Of a stretch of DNA of 64,000 nucleotides, positions 1 to 9,296 are shown piece after piece. The notes below the pieces were generated by a model that was not told where the DNA came from, ran no database searches, and worked only from the letters and a program-made list of their open reading frames with translations. The translations under genes and the position numbers were made by a program. This DNA is from Knoxdaviesia capensis (taxonomy: Eukaryota; Ascomycota; Sordariomycetes; Microascales; Gondwanamycetaceae): positions 1,978,151-2,042,150 of the forward strand of contig LNGK01000007.1 of assembly GCA_001510575.1 (NCBI GenBank), read 5' to 3'. Each line of letters starts with the position of its first letter. Position 1 is the first letter of the stretch.

Positions 1-960
1 GCAGGAACCACTGACCGCGACCGGCCCGTGCTGCGGTACCTGGTCCAACTGCACATCTGCTGTCCGTCAAAGGGCCGGTTTTACCTGTACAAGAACATCC
101 GGCTGGTCTTTGCAAACCGTGTGCCGGACGGCAAAGAGAAGCTGAAGAACGAGACCACGTGGCCGGAGCCGCGGTTTTCGCCGTATAAGCCCGTGAGAGT
201 GATGTCTGCGGCCCACGCCCCGGCGGTCCCGACGCCCAGCAGCGCGGCTGCGGCTGGGCTGGCCCCGACCGGCATGTCGATTGCCGCCGAGAAGGCGTGG
301 CGGCGGCGCAGCTCGGGCGCGGCGTTTGCGTCGCAGGCGTCGATGCTCTCGCTGGGCGGGCGCACGCCGGATGACCAGTTTCGGCGGGAGCGGGAGGAGG
401 AGCGTGACGAGGACGAGGATATTCGCGCGTACATGTCTCTGCACCGGCCGCCGGCCTCGATGGCTTCGACAGCGGCTTCGGCGTCACGACCCCCCGTGGC
501 TCTGTTCGGCGGGTTTGGCCGGTCTGTATCGGGCCAGCCCGGAGCTGGCGAGTCTCTCTTCCAGTCGCTGTCGCAGACTCATCGGACCGGTGCAGAACCG
601 GGCCGGTCGTATACCGCGTCGACAGACGGCACGACGTCGTCCGGAACCGTCACCGCGGTCGCGCCACCCCCAATCTCGTCCATATTCCAGCAGCAACAGC
701 AGGGTTCGCCCGAGCGCTTCACCGGCTCGTCTCCGACCATGGCCCCCGCATCTGCGGTGTCGTCCCCCGGGGCGATGTGGCCGGGTGTGGTCGACGGCCG
801 CAAGCTGGCGAGGGGGGATGCTGGGTACGGCGGCGGCCCGCCGAGTGCGCGGGGGAGTCCGGGACCGCCGGCCGAAGGATTGCTCTCGTTGGGGCTACGG
901 TCGTTGGGGTCGCGGGGGTCTTCGGCGGGGGCTGCACCTCCCGATGGCGAGAGTAGATGA
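1..960 (+). CDS. 3' end of an unidentified protein gene (5' truncated by the window)
   Basis: The frame is open from base 1 to the TGA at 958-960, so this is the C-terminal ~319 residues of a longer protein or its last exon. The first ~60 residues look folded (aromatic and hydrophobic, with YLVQLHICCPSKGRFYLYKN near the start). After about residue 70 the chain becomes low-complexity Ala/Ser/Pro/Gly with an acidic patch (EREEERDEDED) and a short Gln run, so the tail is probably disordered. I do not recognise the family. The first ATG seen (28) has no special claim to be a start, because the reading frame continues upstream of it to the window edge. The gene converges on the PPR gene with about 490 bp between stops. 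Confidence 0.6.
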   Translation, partial: AGTTDRDRPVLRYLVQLHICCPSKGRFYLYKNIRLVFANRVPDGKEKLKNETTWPEPRFSPYKPVRVMSAAHAPAVPTPSSAAAAGLAPTGMSIAAEKAWRRRSSGAAFASQASMLSLGGRTPDDQFRREREEERDEDEDIRAYMSLHRPPASMASTAASASRPPVALFGGFGRSVSGQPGAGESLFQSLSQTHRTGAEPGRSYTASTDGTTSSGTVTAVAPPPISSIFQQQQQGSPERFTGSSPTMAPASAVSSPGAMWPGVVDGRKLARGDAGYGGGPPSARGSPGPPAEGLLSLGLRSLGSRGSSAGAAPPDGESR

Positions 961-1447
961 AACGGATAACGAGGGACCTTGACTAGGAGAAATGGTTTCG
1001 TTGGAGATAAGTTTCGATGGATATATATATACCCAGACCAATTTTTTTTTCTTTTTCCATATGTACATAGCACCGGTGCCCGTTTGCGAACATCCTCGCA
1101 TTCACAGACGAGACACTCTCAGTAAATAATACATGAATGAATTTTCTATTATGTATACAAGATATAAATATGAACATCCCTCCGTAAATACAACAAACAT
1201 GCAGCATCTCTATTTTAATATACACAGCTTCTCCCCCCTCTTCTCTAAGCAGTAGTAGAGATGAAGGAAAGGAAGATGCCCGGACTGAGATTTATTTGCC
1301 TTCCCTCTAATCTAGACACAGATGGAGGCAAGAGGGGGAAAATACAAGAACTACAGAAATCGTAGGTGTCCTGCGTGTCGTGTGGGTATCAACACATAAA
1401 CCACACCGAAACCCAACACGAAGAAGAAGAAGCACGAAGGCCGCTGA
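961..1447. other. Convergent 3' intergenic region
   Basis: This is the shared 3' flank of the truncated gene and the PPR gene. It is AT-rich compared with the coding DNA. It holds a short TA run near 1021-1030, poly-T around 1042-1055 and several AATAA-like stretches that could serve 3' end formation. I see no gene. Confidence 0.6.
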
Positions 1448-4400
1448 CTAGCCGTTCCCGCTGCCGTCACCAAGCCACCTGGTGCCACCACGGCCCCGCC
1501 CGGCCGCGGGACTCCGCCCCGCCTGGCGCGGCCGAGCCCCCGCTGTGCGGTGCGAGTACCACGCAGCCTGCCCGGGGAGCAGCGTCGGCTTCATCCAGCC
1601 GTCCAACCGGCGCCGGATACTCCCCTCGGACATCTCCGGCAGGAGCGCCGCGCTGGGATCGTCCGCCGGGCGGATCTGCTGCGCCACGGGCGCCGGCACT
1701 GCACGCAGCGCCGCCACGCACCAGGGCGTCTCGGCCCTGAGCCGGCCGAGCACGTGGGCGGCGTCGCCCGACCACAGCTCGATGCGCGCAAGCTGGAAGT
1801 ACTGGGCCGCGAGCGCGGCCACCGTGTGCGAGTTGGCGCGCACGCAGCGCGCGCGGTTCAGCAGGTTGTGGCGGGCGCGGATGCGCGCGCCGCGCGGGTG
1901 CAGCTGCACGTGCACCGGCTTGCCGGGGCCCGCGGACGCCACGTGCGGCGCCCAGCCGGCCCAGCCGTGCATCAGGTGGGCCTCGCACAGCTGGAAGGCC
2001 GCGAGGAGGTGTTTGGGCGAGGCCACGAGGACCTGCACGCTGAAGTTGAGGTTGCGGCCGCCGATCGAGAAGCCGGCGGCGTGGAGCTGGCGGATCAGCT
2101 TCAGCAGCCCACTGGGGTCATTTTGCGCTGTGAGCATCTCACGCATGACCTTGAAGGCGTTGTCCATGTCCCAGCGGTGCGATGGGAGGACGGTGGCCCG
2201 GGGAGGAGAGGCTGGGGCGGGGGCGCTGGCCGCCACCACGGCCGGCTCTGTCGGTGCGTCAGTGGGTGCTGCTGCCGGAAGAGCCGCGGTAGTTGATGGC
2301 CGTGTGGCCGCCCACATGTGCATCGTCCGGCTCCATAGCTCGTTCCACTTGTCCCAGACAGCATCGTACCGCTGTCGGGCTAGATCGGTCCACATGAGCG
2401 CCGCAAGAATATGCGTGGGCACCGGCGCCGTTGTGCCCGTGACCTCCCGGTACATCGCGAACACCTCATCGACAGCGCCGTGGTCGCCAACTTCTGCGAG
2501 TGCGACCAGCACCCGCTCGATGAGGTCGGAGTGCGCGTTTAGCAGCCGGGTCTCGTGAAGAGCGAGCGATAGGCCCTTGGTAGTCCACAGCGGGTCAGCT
2601 TCGGTGGCATCTTTGTCGTTGTTCGCGGGGGTGCCGTCAGCTTCGGCCGCAGCGGCAGTCTCCTTGTGGATTGCACCGTTGGCGATGATCTGCCGGTACA
2701 AGTCCACAACGTCCTTGCCGGTGTACGTCGGCCCGGGAACCAACAGCCGGTGCTTGCGGTCCTGGCGCTTCACGTTGGAGCGGTGGCCCGCTAGCACCAG
2801 CAGCCGCATGGCCTCCAGCGACGGCGGGATGTTATGCGCTCGCATCTCCTTCTCTACGCGGTACACCAGTGCGAAGTCCTCGGCTCGCAGCGCGCCGTCC
2901 ATGACATACGTGAAGTGGCGGCTGTCCGGGAACAGGAGCTTGTGCTGCACGCCGTTGCGCAGCTCGTTCCACGCGCGCTGCGCCTGCTTGCACAGCGCCA
3001 GCGTGCGCAGGTGGATCAGCCGTGTCTCGTCGTCCCACGCAATGTTGTTCTTGCGCATCACTTCCATCCACATCTCCACCTTGGGCAGCTGGCGCCGCGA
3101 CGACGAGTGGCGCAGCAGCTGGTTGATGAGGAATGCGTCGGCCACTTTGTTCTGGATAGCCCATTTGCACAGCTGCACCGCCAGCGCAACGTTGTTGTTG
3201 CGGCAGTGGATGTTGACGACCTGGGCGAGGATGCCGCTATTTTCGCGGAGGGTGCGGAACTCCGGCTTCTCCAGCAGTTCGCCGACAAAGATGGAATCGC
3301 CCGAGTCGGCTGCAAGCTGGAGGATGGTCATGATCGACCGGATGTCGGCCTTGTGTTGTTCGCAGATTCGGCTGAAAACCGCCATTGCACCGGCGTGGTC
3401 GCGTGCCACAACGTGGGCGAGGAGAAGCTTGTTCCAGTCAGATATCGGAAGACCAGCGGCCGGCCGTACTTCGATCGGAGAATCGGCGTCTATCGTAGTA
3501 GGGGCCGATGCGATGTCCTCCATAGTGGCAAATGTTTCCATCGCTTTGGCAACATCGCCCTGTTTTGCGAAAGCAAAGAGCTTAAACGACAGGAGCGAGA
3601 GCCCGCGCTTGCTGGGGCCCGCGGCACCAGACTTTGCGGTGGAAGTCCACGCCGGTGCAACAACGAGCGTCTTACTCGACGCTTTTGTGCCTTTTAAGAG
3701 ATCTCGGTGCATATCCCACAGCCGCTCGACTGATTTGGTATCGCCATGCTTTGCAAAGAAGGACATGAAGATCTTGAGAACACGCAGGTCAACGGTGTTG
3801 AACAGGCGTAGTGAGTCGGTGTGGATCAGGCGGAGGCCGGCCACATCATCAGTCTTGTCAAACATCTTGGCCATGCCGACGAGAAGGTCTGGCGAAGGTT
3901 TAAAGCCGGGCAATTCGCGGTAGACGTTGTAGATGGCGGGGATATGCCACTGTACAGAGCTTTCGAGCTGGCGCAAAAGATAGTATTCGTAGGCATCGGG
4001 GAGGTTGATGATTTGCAGGAGAGCCAGAGCGCGTATTGGCTTACACCGGAGATTTAGCGCGAGCCAGGCTACACTGGAGGAGAGGGAGTAGGCGAGGGAT
4101 TCGACTTGTTGACTAGCATTGGTACTCGAGGGGGTCAGTCTGTTGTAGATCTGGCCCAGGAGACCGTCGCTGGACTGTGGTGATAACGATTGCGGTGATT
4201 CGGTATGTGCCGGTACCGAAGATGACGGTGTAGCTGCTGGGGCATCGGACGGTAATCTGTGTGGACCTAATGATAACGAGGTCTCGACTAGAGTTGGCCT
4301 TGAGCCGACGACGGTTTGAGGCTGTCCTTGAACGAAGGCATGGAATCTTAGAGCCAACTTGTCGAGGTTGGGGACAGCCGAGAAAAGAGGTAAAGGGGGA

Positions 4401-5440
4401 AGAGAGTGGTGAACGCGGCTCCAGATCGTCCAGATATCCACGAGCAGAGACCACAACGATTTTCTAGTGGCATAGGCAATCAGATCATCGAAGCCGCCTG
4501 TCAATTGGCTCGAGTTGACGGCGTTTCTGAAGAAGGCGATGGCTGGTTCAACGTTCTGAAAGCGGAGATGTGTGCGTACCACCATGACCACGATGTCGTT
4601 TGTCAGGTCGGCCGAAACGATCTTGGTGGACTCGGACAGGATCCAGTCCGACTCTGCGATCGAGCTACATCGATAGAGGTACTTGATCAGCAGTGGCCGG
4701 AGAGGCGACTGCTCGTTTTCGGAAAGCCGTGTGTAGAGCTTCCAGACAGAGTCGAGAAAGACGCGGTCGTAACGGCTTATGAGTTCCCTGACTTTTTCCT
4801 GGGCAGGAGACAACGGGACGGAGAAAGGAGCGGCAGTTGGGGGTATCGCCGGATCCGAGGGTGAAGGTGCCAGCGCTGCCGTTTGTTTGCGCGCCGAGAG
4901 AGGTTCTGAGGTCTTTTTGGCCGCGGAGGAGTTGGACGAGGAAAGAGTGGTTGAGGAGGGTTGTGATGCGGCGTGGAGCATCGACGGATATATAGAAGCA
5001 TCATTTCGGCGAGAGCCAGTCTGGGAATCGAGGGAGTGGAACCGGAGGCTCGAGGAATTATCGCCGTCGTCGTCCAGTGAAAGCGACTGGACTACCGAGG
5101 TATGATACGGCGAGAGGCGGACGAATGCTGGCGTACATAGATTTGGGAGAGATAACGACGGCTGCGGTTCGCGGGTATGGGAGGCCCGGCCCGGGTCGTG
5201 TATCCGGAGGCCAGTGGAAGAGTATGGTCGCGAGGCCGGCGAGCCGGCGGAGGGAGTCGCGCGGAGGAGGGCCGGGCCGAGCTGGCACCGGCGGAGGTGA
5301 TGACACGAGCACGGGCGGAACGAGTGGTGGAGACGTCGGGTCAGGCGCGTCGACCGGGTGACAACAGATACTGCCCGATATGGGGCCGACACCGGCGGGA
5401 GAAGGCGGCAGAGACCGCGCTTCTCGAGAGCCGACGCCAT
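1448..5440 (-). CDS. Pentatricopeptide-repeat (PPR) protein, probably mitochondrial
   Basis: A single exon of 1330 codons. The first ~45 residues (MASALEKRGLCRLLPPVSAP, then several Arg and almost no acidic residues) look like a mitochondrial presequence. A Ser/Pro-rich linker leads to a helical body from about residue 210, with repeated pairs such as ...AIAFFRNAV..., ...KAMETFATMEDI..., ...HFTYVMDGALRAEDFALVYRVEKEMRAHNIPP..., which are PPR-like in spacing and in the positions of hydrophobic residues. Fungal PPR proteins of this size usually bind organellar mRNAs and help their stability or translation; a CYA5-like role in cytochrome oxidase mRNA expression is possible but is only inference. 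The 3' third (about 1450-2050) is much more GC-rich than the 5' part. The start at 5440 is chosen because it begins the basic presequence. The gene is divergent from SRP68. Confidence 0.75.
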   Translation of the reverse strand: MASALEKRGLCRLLPPVSAPYRAVSVVTRSTRLTRRLHHSFRPCSCHHLRRCQLGPALLRATPSAGSPASRPYSSTGLRIHDPGRASHTREPQPSLSLPNLCTPAFVRLSPYHTSVVQSLSLDDDGDNSSSLRFHSLDSQTGSRRNDASIYPSMLHAASQPSSTTLSSSNSSAAKKTSEPLSARKQTAALAPSPSDPAIPPTAAPFSVPLSPAQEKVRELISRYDRVFLDSVWKLYTRLSENEQSPLRPLLIKYLYRCSSIAESDWILSESTKIVSADLTNDIVVMVVRTHLRFQNVEPAIAFFRNAVNSSQLTGGFDDLIAYATRKSLWSLLVDIWTIWSRVHHSLPPLPLFSAVPNLDKLALRFHAFVQGQPQTVVGSRPTLVETSLSLGPHRLPSDAPAATPSSSVPAHTESPQSLSPQSSDGLLGQIYNRLTPSSTNASQQVESLAYSLSSSVAWLALNLRCKPIRALALLQIINLPDAYEYYLLRQLESSVQWHIPAIYNVYRELPGFKPSPDLLVGMAKMFDKTDDVAGLRLIHTDSLRLFNTVDLRVLKIFMSFFAKHGDTKSVERLWDMHRDLLKGTKASSKTLVVAPAWTSTAKSGAAGPSKRGLSLLSFKLFAFAKQGDVAKAMETFATMEDIASAPTTIDADSPIEVRPAAGLPISDWNKLLLAHVVARDHAGAMAVFSRICEQHKADIRSIMTILQLAADSGDSIFVGELLEKPEFRTLRENSGILAQVVNIHCRNNNVALAVQLCKWAIQNKVADAFLINQLLRHSSSRRQLPKVEMWMEVMRKNNIAWDDETRLIHLRTLALCKQAQRAWNELRNGVQHKLLFPDSRHFTYVMDGALRAEDFALVYRVEKEMRAHNIPPSLEAMRLLVLAGHRSNVKRQDRKHRLLVPGPTYTGKDVVDLYRQIIANGAIHKETAAAAEADGTPANNDKDATEADPLWTTKGLSLALHETRLLNAHSDLIERVLVALAEVGDHGAVDEVFAMYREVTGTTAPVPTHILAALMWTDLARQRYDAVWDKWNELWSRTMHMWAATRPSTTAALPAAAPTDAPTEPAVVAASAPAPASPPRATVLPSHRWDMDNAFKVMREMLTAQNDPSGLLKLIRQLHAAGFSIGGRNLNFSVQVLVASPKHLLAAFQLCEAHLMHGWAGWAPHVASAGPGKPVHVQLHPRGARIRARHNLLNRARCVRANSHTVAALAAQYFQLARIELWSGDAAHVLGRLRAETPWCVAALRAVPAPVAQQIRPADDPSAALLPEMSEGSIRRRLDGWMKPTLLPGQAAWYSHRTAGARPRQAGRSPAAGRGRGGTRWLGDGSGNG

Positions 5441-6310
5441 TGGCCTAAGGGGATTCGGCTCGAGGAGGACCAGAGCCCCGGAGCGGCGGCGACGGCGGCG
5501 CGCAGATTTCGGGTGTTCAGGGGGTTTATGGAGGGAGTCGAAATGACGGTATCAGCGCGGGCATTATGAAAGGGACGCCGTGAACCGGAGGATATGTCCG
5601 TTCACAGCTATCGAGAGAGAGCGGGATCGAGAGATATCGGCGAGACAACTGGAAGGCGAAGGAGAGAGGGAGACAACGAGATAGCGAGAAAGATAACGAC
5701 ACAATTGTATTCGAGTCCCCCGAAAGGAAGCTCGCGCAGGATCGAAAGAAGATAAACCCGTGACCTCCAAGACTACCAGAACTGAGTGGAGGAATACGGC
5801 ACACCAAAATACCAGTCGCTGAAGTTGCAACAGAAGCAATTGACCGAATGATCTGATATTGGAAAAGGCTGCATCGTACGTTCGCCGGTTAACTTTTTTC
5901 TTCAAGCTTGGGGGAATCGGGCCAATCACAGCAGGTGTGGCGCATGAGAGCTTGGTGTGGCTGGTGCCACGGTGTTTTGTGCGAACTGGAAAAAAATTGG
6001 AAGCAAAGGTGTGGCGTCGCTGCCCCTCCACACACGTGCCCTGGAAAGCGTTGAACGTTTTTGACTTTTGGCGATGGCTTCACTCTTGTTTGAACCTCAA
6101 GTGTTTGTTTCTCGGCAAGCAAATCTCCGAGGATTTTCAGCGACACCGGAGATTGTATCGAGGTGTCTTCCTCATCCAATTTTCCCCCTCCTGTTTCTCT
6201 CCTTCCCGTGACCTTGTTCTCCCTCTTCTTCCTCCTAGAGGCTCACGCCCCTCCTCGTCTCGCGAATACTGCCAAAACCCACCCATCGACGACACTCCGC
6301 TCCACGAACT
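5441..6310. promoter_or_regulatory. Divergent intergenic/promoter region between the PPR gene and SRP68
   Basis: About 870 bp separates the two start codons, so it should hold both promoters. A CCAAT box lies at 5922-5926 (+). A motif AGGTGTGGCG occurs at 5933-5942 and again, extended to AGGTGTGGCGTC, at 6007-6018. Its 10-base core GTGTGGCGTC recurs as an inverted pair upstream of eIF3g (see 21594-21631). A CT-rich tract at 6180-6240 precedes the SRP68 ATG, as is common near fungal transcription starts. No TATA box is obvious. Confidence 0.5.
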
Positions 6311-8465
6311 ATGGATATCACAAAACTGGTCGTGACCGGCCGGGAACAGGCTCTGCTGTACGGAGACTACGCTCTGTACCAGGCCCAGCTCGGAAACCGC
6401 CTGTTGGCCAGCCGCAGGAAGCTTGGCATTGTGTCGAAACCCCGGGGCAAGTTCGCCAAGAAGCCGGAGGTGACGGCCGAGGCCATTGGCGAGAACCGGG
6501 AGTGAGTGATTGTCCATATGCCGGTGCCGAGAAGCCTCTCCAAGTGTCTTTATGTATGTGACCTAACACCGCTACTTGTCTCTATGTTCTAGATATGTCC
6601 GCCTCCTGATCCTCACCAGCGAACGCGCCTTCGCGAACGCCATGGCCATAAAAGCCGCCCACTCGACCGACTCGGAGCGCATCGCCGGCCGCACGCGCTC
6701 GCACATCGTCTCCCGGCTGACCAAGGCCGCGACCGCCGCCGACACGCTGGTGCGCGAGCTCGCCCGCTCCGACGAGTCCGGCGCCGCCGTGACCGACATC
6801 CTCGAGGCCTACGCCTACGCCGGCCTGATCCACGGCGCCGCCTTCTTCGAGAAACAGGCGTGGGAGAGCTGTCTGCGCAGCTACGCCGTGGCCTACGTCA
6901 TATACACCGCGCTGGCCGCCGCCGCCAGCGGTCCCGCCAAGGCCGACGAGCTGTACAAGGACCTGCTGGCCGAGACCCTCGACCCGTCGATCCGCTACGC
7001 CGCCTACCAGCTCAAGACCCCGCGCACCGTGCCCGTGCAGACCATCGCCCGCAAGGCCTTTGCGCTGCCCAACCCGGCGATGGTCGACGAGATCAACCGG
7101 CTAGACCCCACCGTGCTCGCCCAGACTGCGCCCGCCGACTCCGCCGCCGCCGCCGCCACCGATGCGCCGGCTGCGAGTGACCCCGCGCCCAAGACCCTGA
7201 CCTGGCGCTCGCGCGAAGTCAAGATCGAGGACGCCAGCATTGCCGTGGCCTGGGGCGCCGTGACCGCCGCCCAGACCCGCCTGACCGAGCGGCTGTCGTC
7301 GGCCGAGAGTGCCGCCGTTGCCCCTACAGATCTGGCGGGCTACTACGACGAGATCCTGACCGCCACGCAGGAGGCCGTCGACGCCACCAAGCGCGCGATC
7401 GACGAGCTGCGCGGCGAGGGCGTGTCGCCGAGCGACGCGCGCATGCAGGCGCTGCAGATCACCCGCACGGCGGTGAACTACGAGATGATCAGCTGGCAGA
7501 TTGGCCGCAACCGCGTGCTGAGCGGCGCGTTCGACGGGGCCTCTGAGGCCATCGCCACCGGCCAGAACTCGGCGCCGCCCAGAATATCCCTCCGCAAAGC
7601 CAAGAAGCTGCAGAAGCTCGGCGTCGACCCGGCTGAGCTGGCCGCCCAACGCAAGCTGACACTGACCCCCGCCCGCAAGATCTCCAAGCTGAAGGAGCAC
7701 GTCGTGCTGTACAACGCCTCCATCAACAGCATCGACCTGATCCGCCAGCTCCCCGGTGTGGCGGCCGACGAGGGCCTGGTTGAGCGGCTGGATGCCACCG
7801 CACAGTACTTCACCAGCCTCAAGTATGTAGCCCCCCCCTCCCCCCCTTTTTGCCTTTCTTTTACTTGCTTGGATCATTGTCCTGACTCGTTCGTTTACAG
7901 GTGCCTTGCCATCGCCCGCGCCCACGCACTGAACGACCACTACGCGAACGCCCTCGCCCTCGCCGCGCACGCCCTCGAATCCACCGAGACCGCGGCCGGC
8001 ATCCTCGGCGCCGCCCCGCAGCCGCCCGCGAACCACCCGCCGACCTCGCAGGTAACCCGCGCCGACCTGACCAGCCTGCACACCGAGCTGCAGGCCGCCG
8101 CACAGCGCTTCCGCGCGCTGGCCACCATCGACCGTCTGCGCACCGGCCCCTCCGCCGGTTCCGCCGCCGCCGCCGGTCCCGCCCTGCCGCTCGTCGACAC
8201 CCTGCACCGGTTCCCCGCGTCCGGTGCTGTTGACTTGGCCCGCCTCGTCGATATGCCCCCCAAGCTGGGCTTGGTCGCTGCTAAGCCGATCTTCTTGGAC
8301 ATTGCTTGGAACTTCGTCGAGTACCCCGGTCGCTCGGCTCCTGCTGCGACCGCGAAGCCAGCCGCCGCCGCCGCTGCTGCTGCTCCTGCTGCGGCGGCGG
8401 CCTCGGCGGTTGAGGAACCGGCGGCGCAACCCCAGAAGAGAGGCTGGTTCGGATTTGGTCGGTAG
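6311..8465 (+). CDS. SRP68: Signal recognition particle subunit SRP68
   Basis: Exons 6311-6501, 6593-7822 and 7901-8465 encode about 661 residues. Intron 1 starts GTGAGT and ends TTCTAG with a CTAAC branch site; intron 2 starts GTATGT and ends TTACAG. Splicing joins ...GENRE to YVRLLILTSERAFANAMAIK, the conserved N-terminal RNA-binding region of SRP68. The start has the expected ...TGREQALLYGDYALYQAQLGNRL helix with following basic residues. The C-terminal part has the motif PPKLGLVAAKPIFLDIAWNF followed by VEYPGR, which in this family contacts SRP72. The chain ends in an Ala-rich linker and KRGWFGFGR. The protein binds SRP RNA as a heterodimer with SRP72 and supports ER targeting of nascent secretory proteins. 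Intron 2 is 78 nt, a multiple of three, with no stop in frame, so an unspliced reading hides it and inserts a Pro/Cys-rich segment. Confidence 0.93.
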
Positions 8466-9296
8466 GGATTGATGGTTAGCGAGGGGAAGAGAAGAAAGGA
8501 ATGATAAAATGGCGGGGGGATAAACGGACGGCCGGTTGTTTTACGTATCACGAATAGCTTTTGGTGTGGCTTACAGAGTAACGGATACAGTCTCTTTCAA
8601 TACGCCAGTACGGCTTCACGTCGTTGACTTGAAAACTATGACATAAAGATCGAGTAGAGAGGAGATTCTTTTATATTCATTTCTGAAATCTCGTGCACCC
8701 CCCAAAAAACTGAAAAGCAACTCCCAAGAAATGTCTAAGTGCAAAAACTCCCGGCTCTTCCGTTTCTCTATCTCTCGAGTTTCGCATAACATACGCGAAC
8801 GCTCCCGCCGTGCGTGCTGCCTTCGTCTCTCTCTGAAACATCAGACAACAGCAGAACAGGGGAATACAAGAACGATTTAAGAAAAAAAAGAAAAAAAAGA
8901 GAGATAATATAAAAAAAAATGTCAAACTATAAAAGTCATTTGTCTTTTTGGTAACCGAATCCCCCCTCCAACGCCGATACCGCCATCCGCAGTATGGAAG
9001 CACATGGGAGAAATGTGAAAATAAAATAGTACAGAGTCCCCTCCCCCGAAAAGTATTAAGAACAGGTAAGAAATGGCGGAGGGATGAAAAAAGAGGTGGG
9101 AAAATAAGAACATAGGAAGAAAAAAAAAGAGAAGTGGTGAGACGTTATGTTTAAGGGGTTTTTGTGGTATGAAGTACATCAGGTTATACAGGGGATTCGC
9201 TTGTTCGTATCGCAACCACCGAAGGGCCGCATAGAGGAAGTGAATGGATTGTCATTAAGAAAGAGGCGGCCGTTGATTTTTCACGCAAAAATCCGT
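8466..9296. other. Convergent 3' intergenic region (SRP68 / mtHsp70)
   Basis: About 830 bp lies between the stops of SRP68 and mtHsp70. It is rich in poly-A and purine tracts (for example 8879-8922 and 9112-9132), as expected of 3' UTRs read from both sides. I see no gene or RNA. Confidence 0.6.

Noticed and set aside
2577..3923. 448-codon ORF (and others at 1482-2558) opposite the PPR gene
   Set aside because: Ser/Arg-rich shadow of the sense PPR frame with no recognisable motif.
7101..8429. 442-codon minus-strand ORF opposite SRP68
   Set aside because: Gly/Arg-rich shadow of GC-rich SRP68 codons; it crosses the SRP68 intron.
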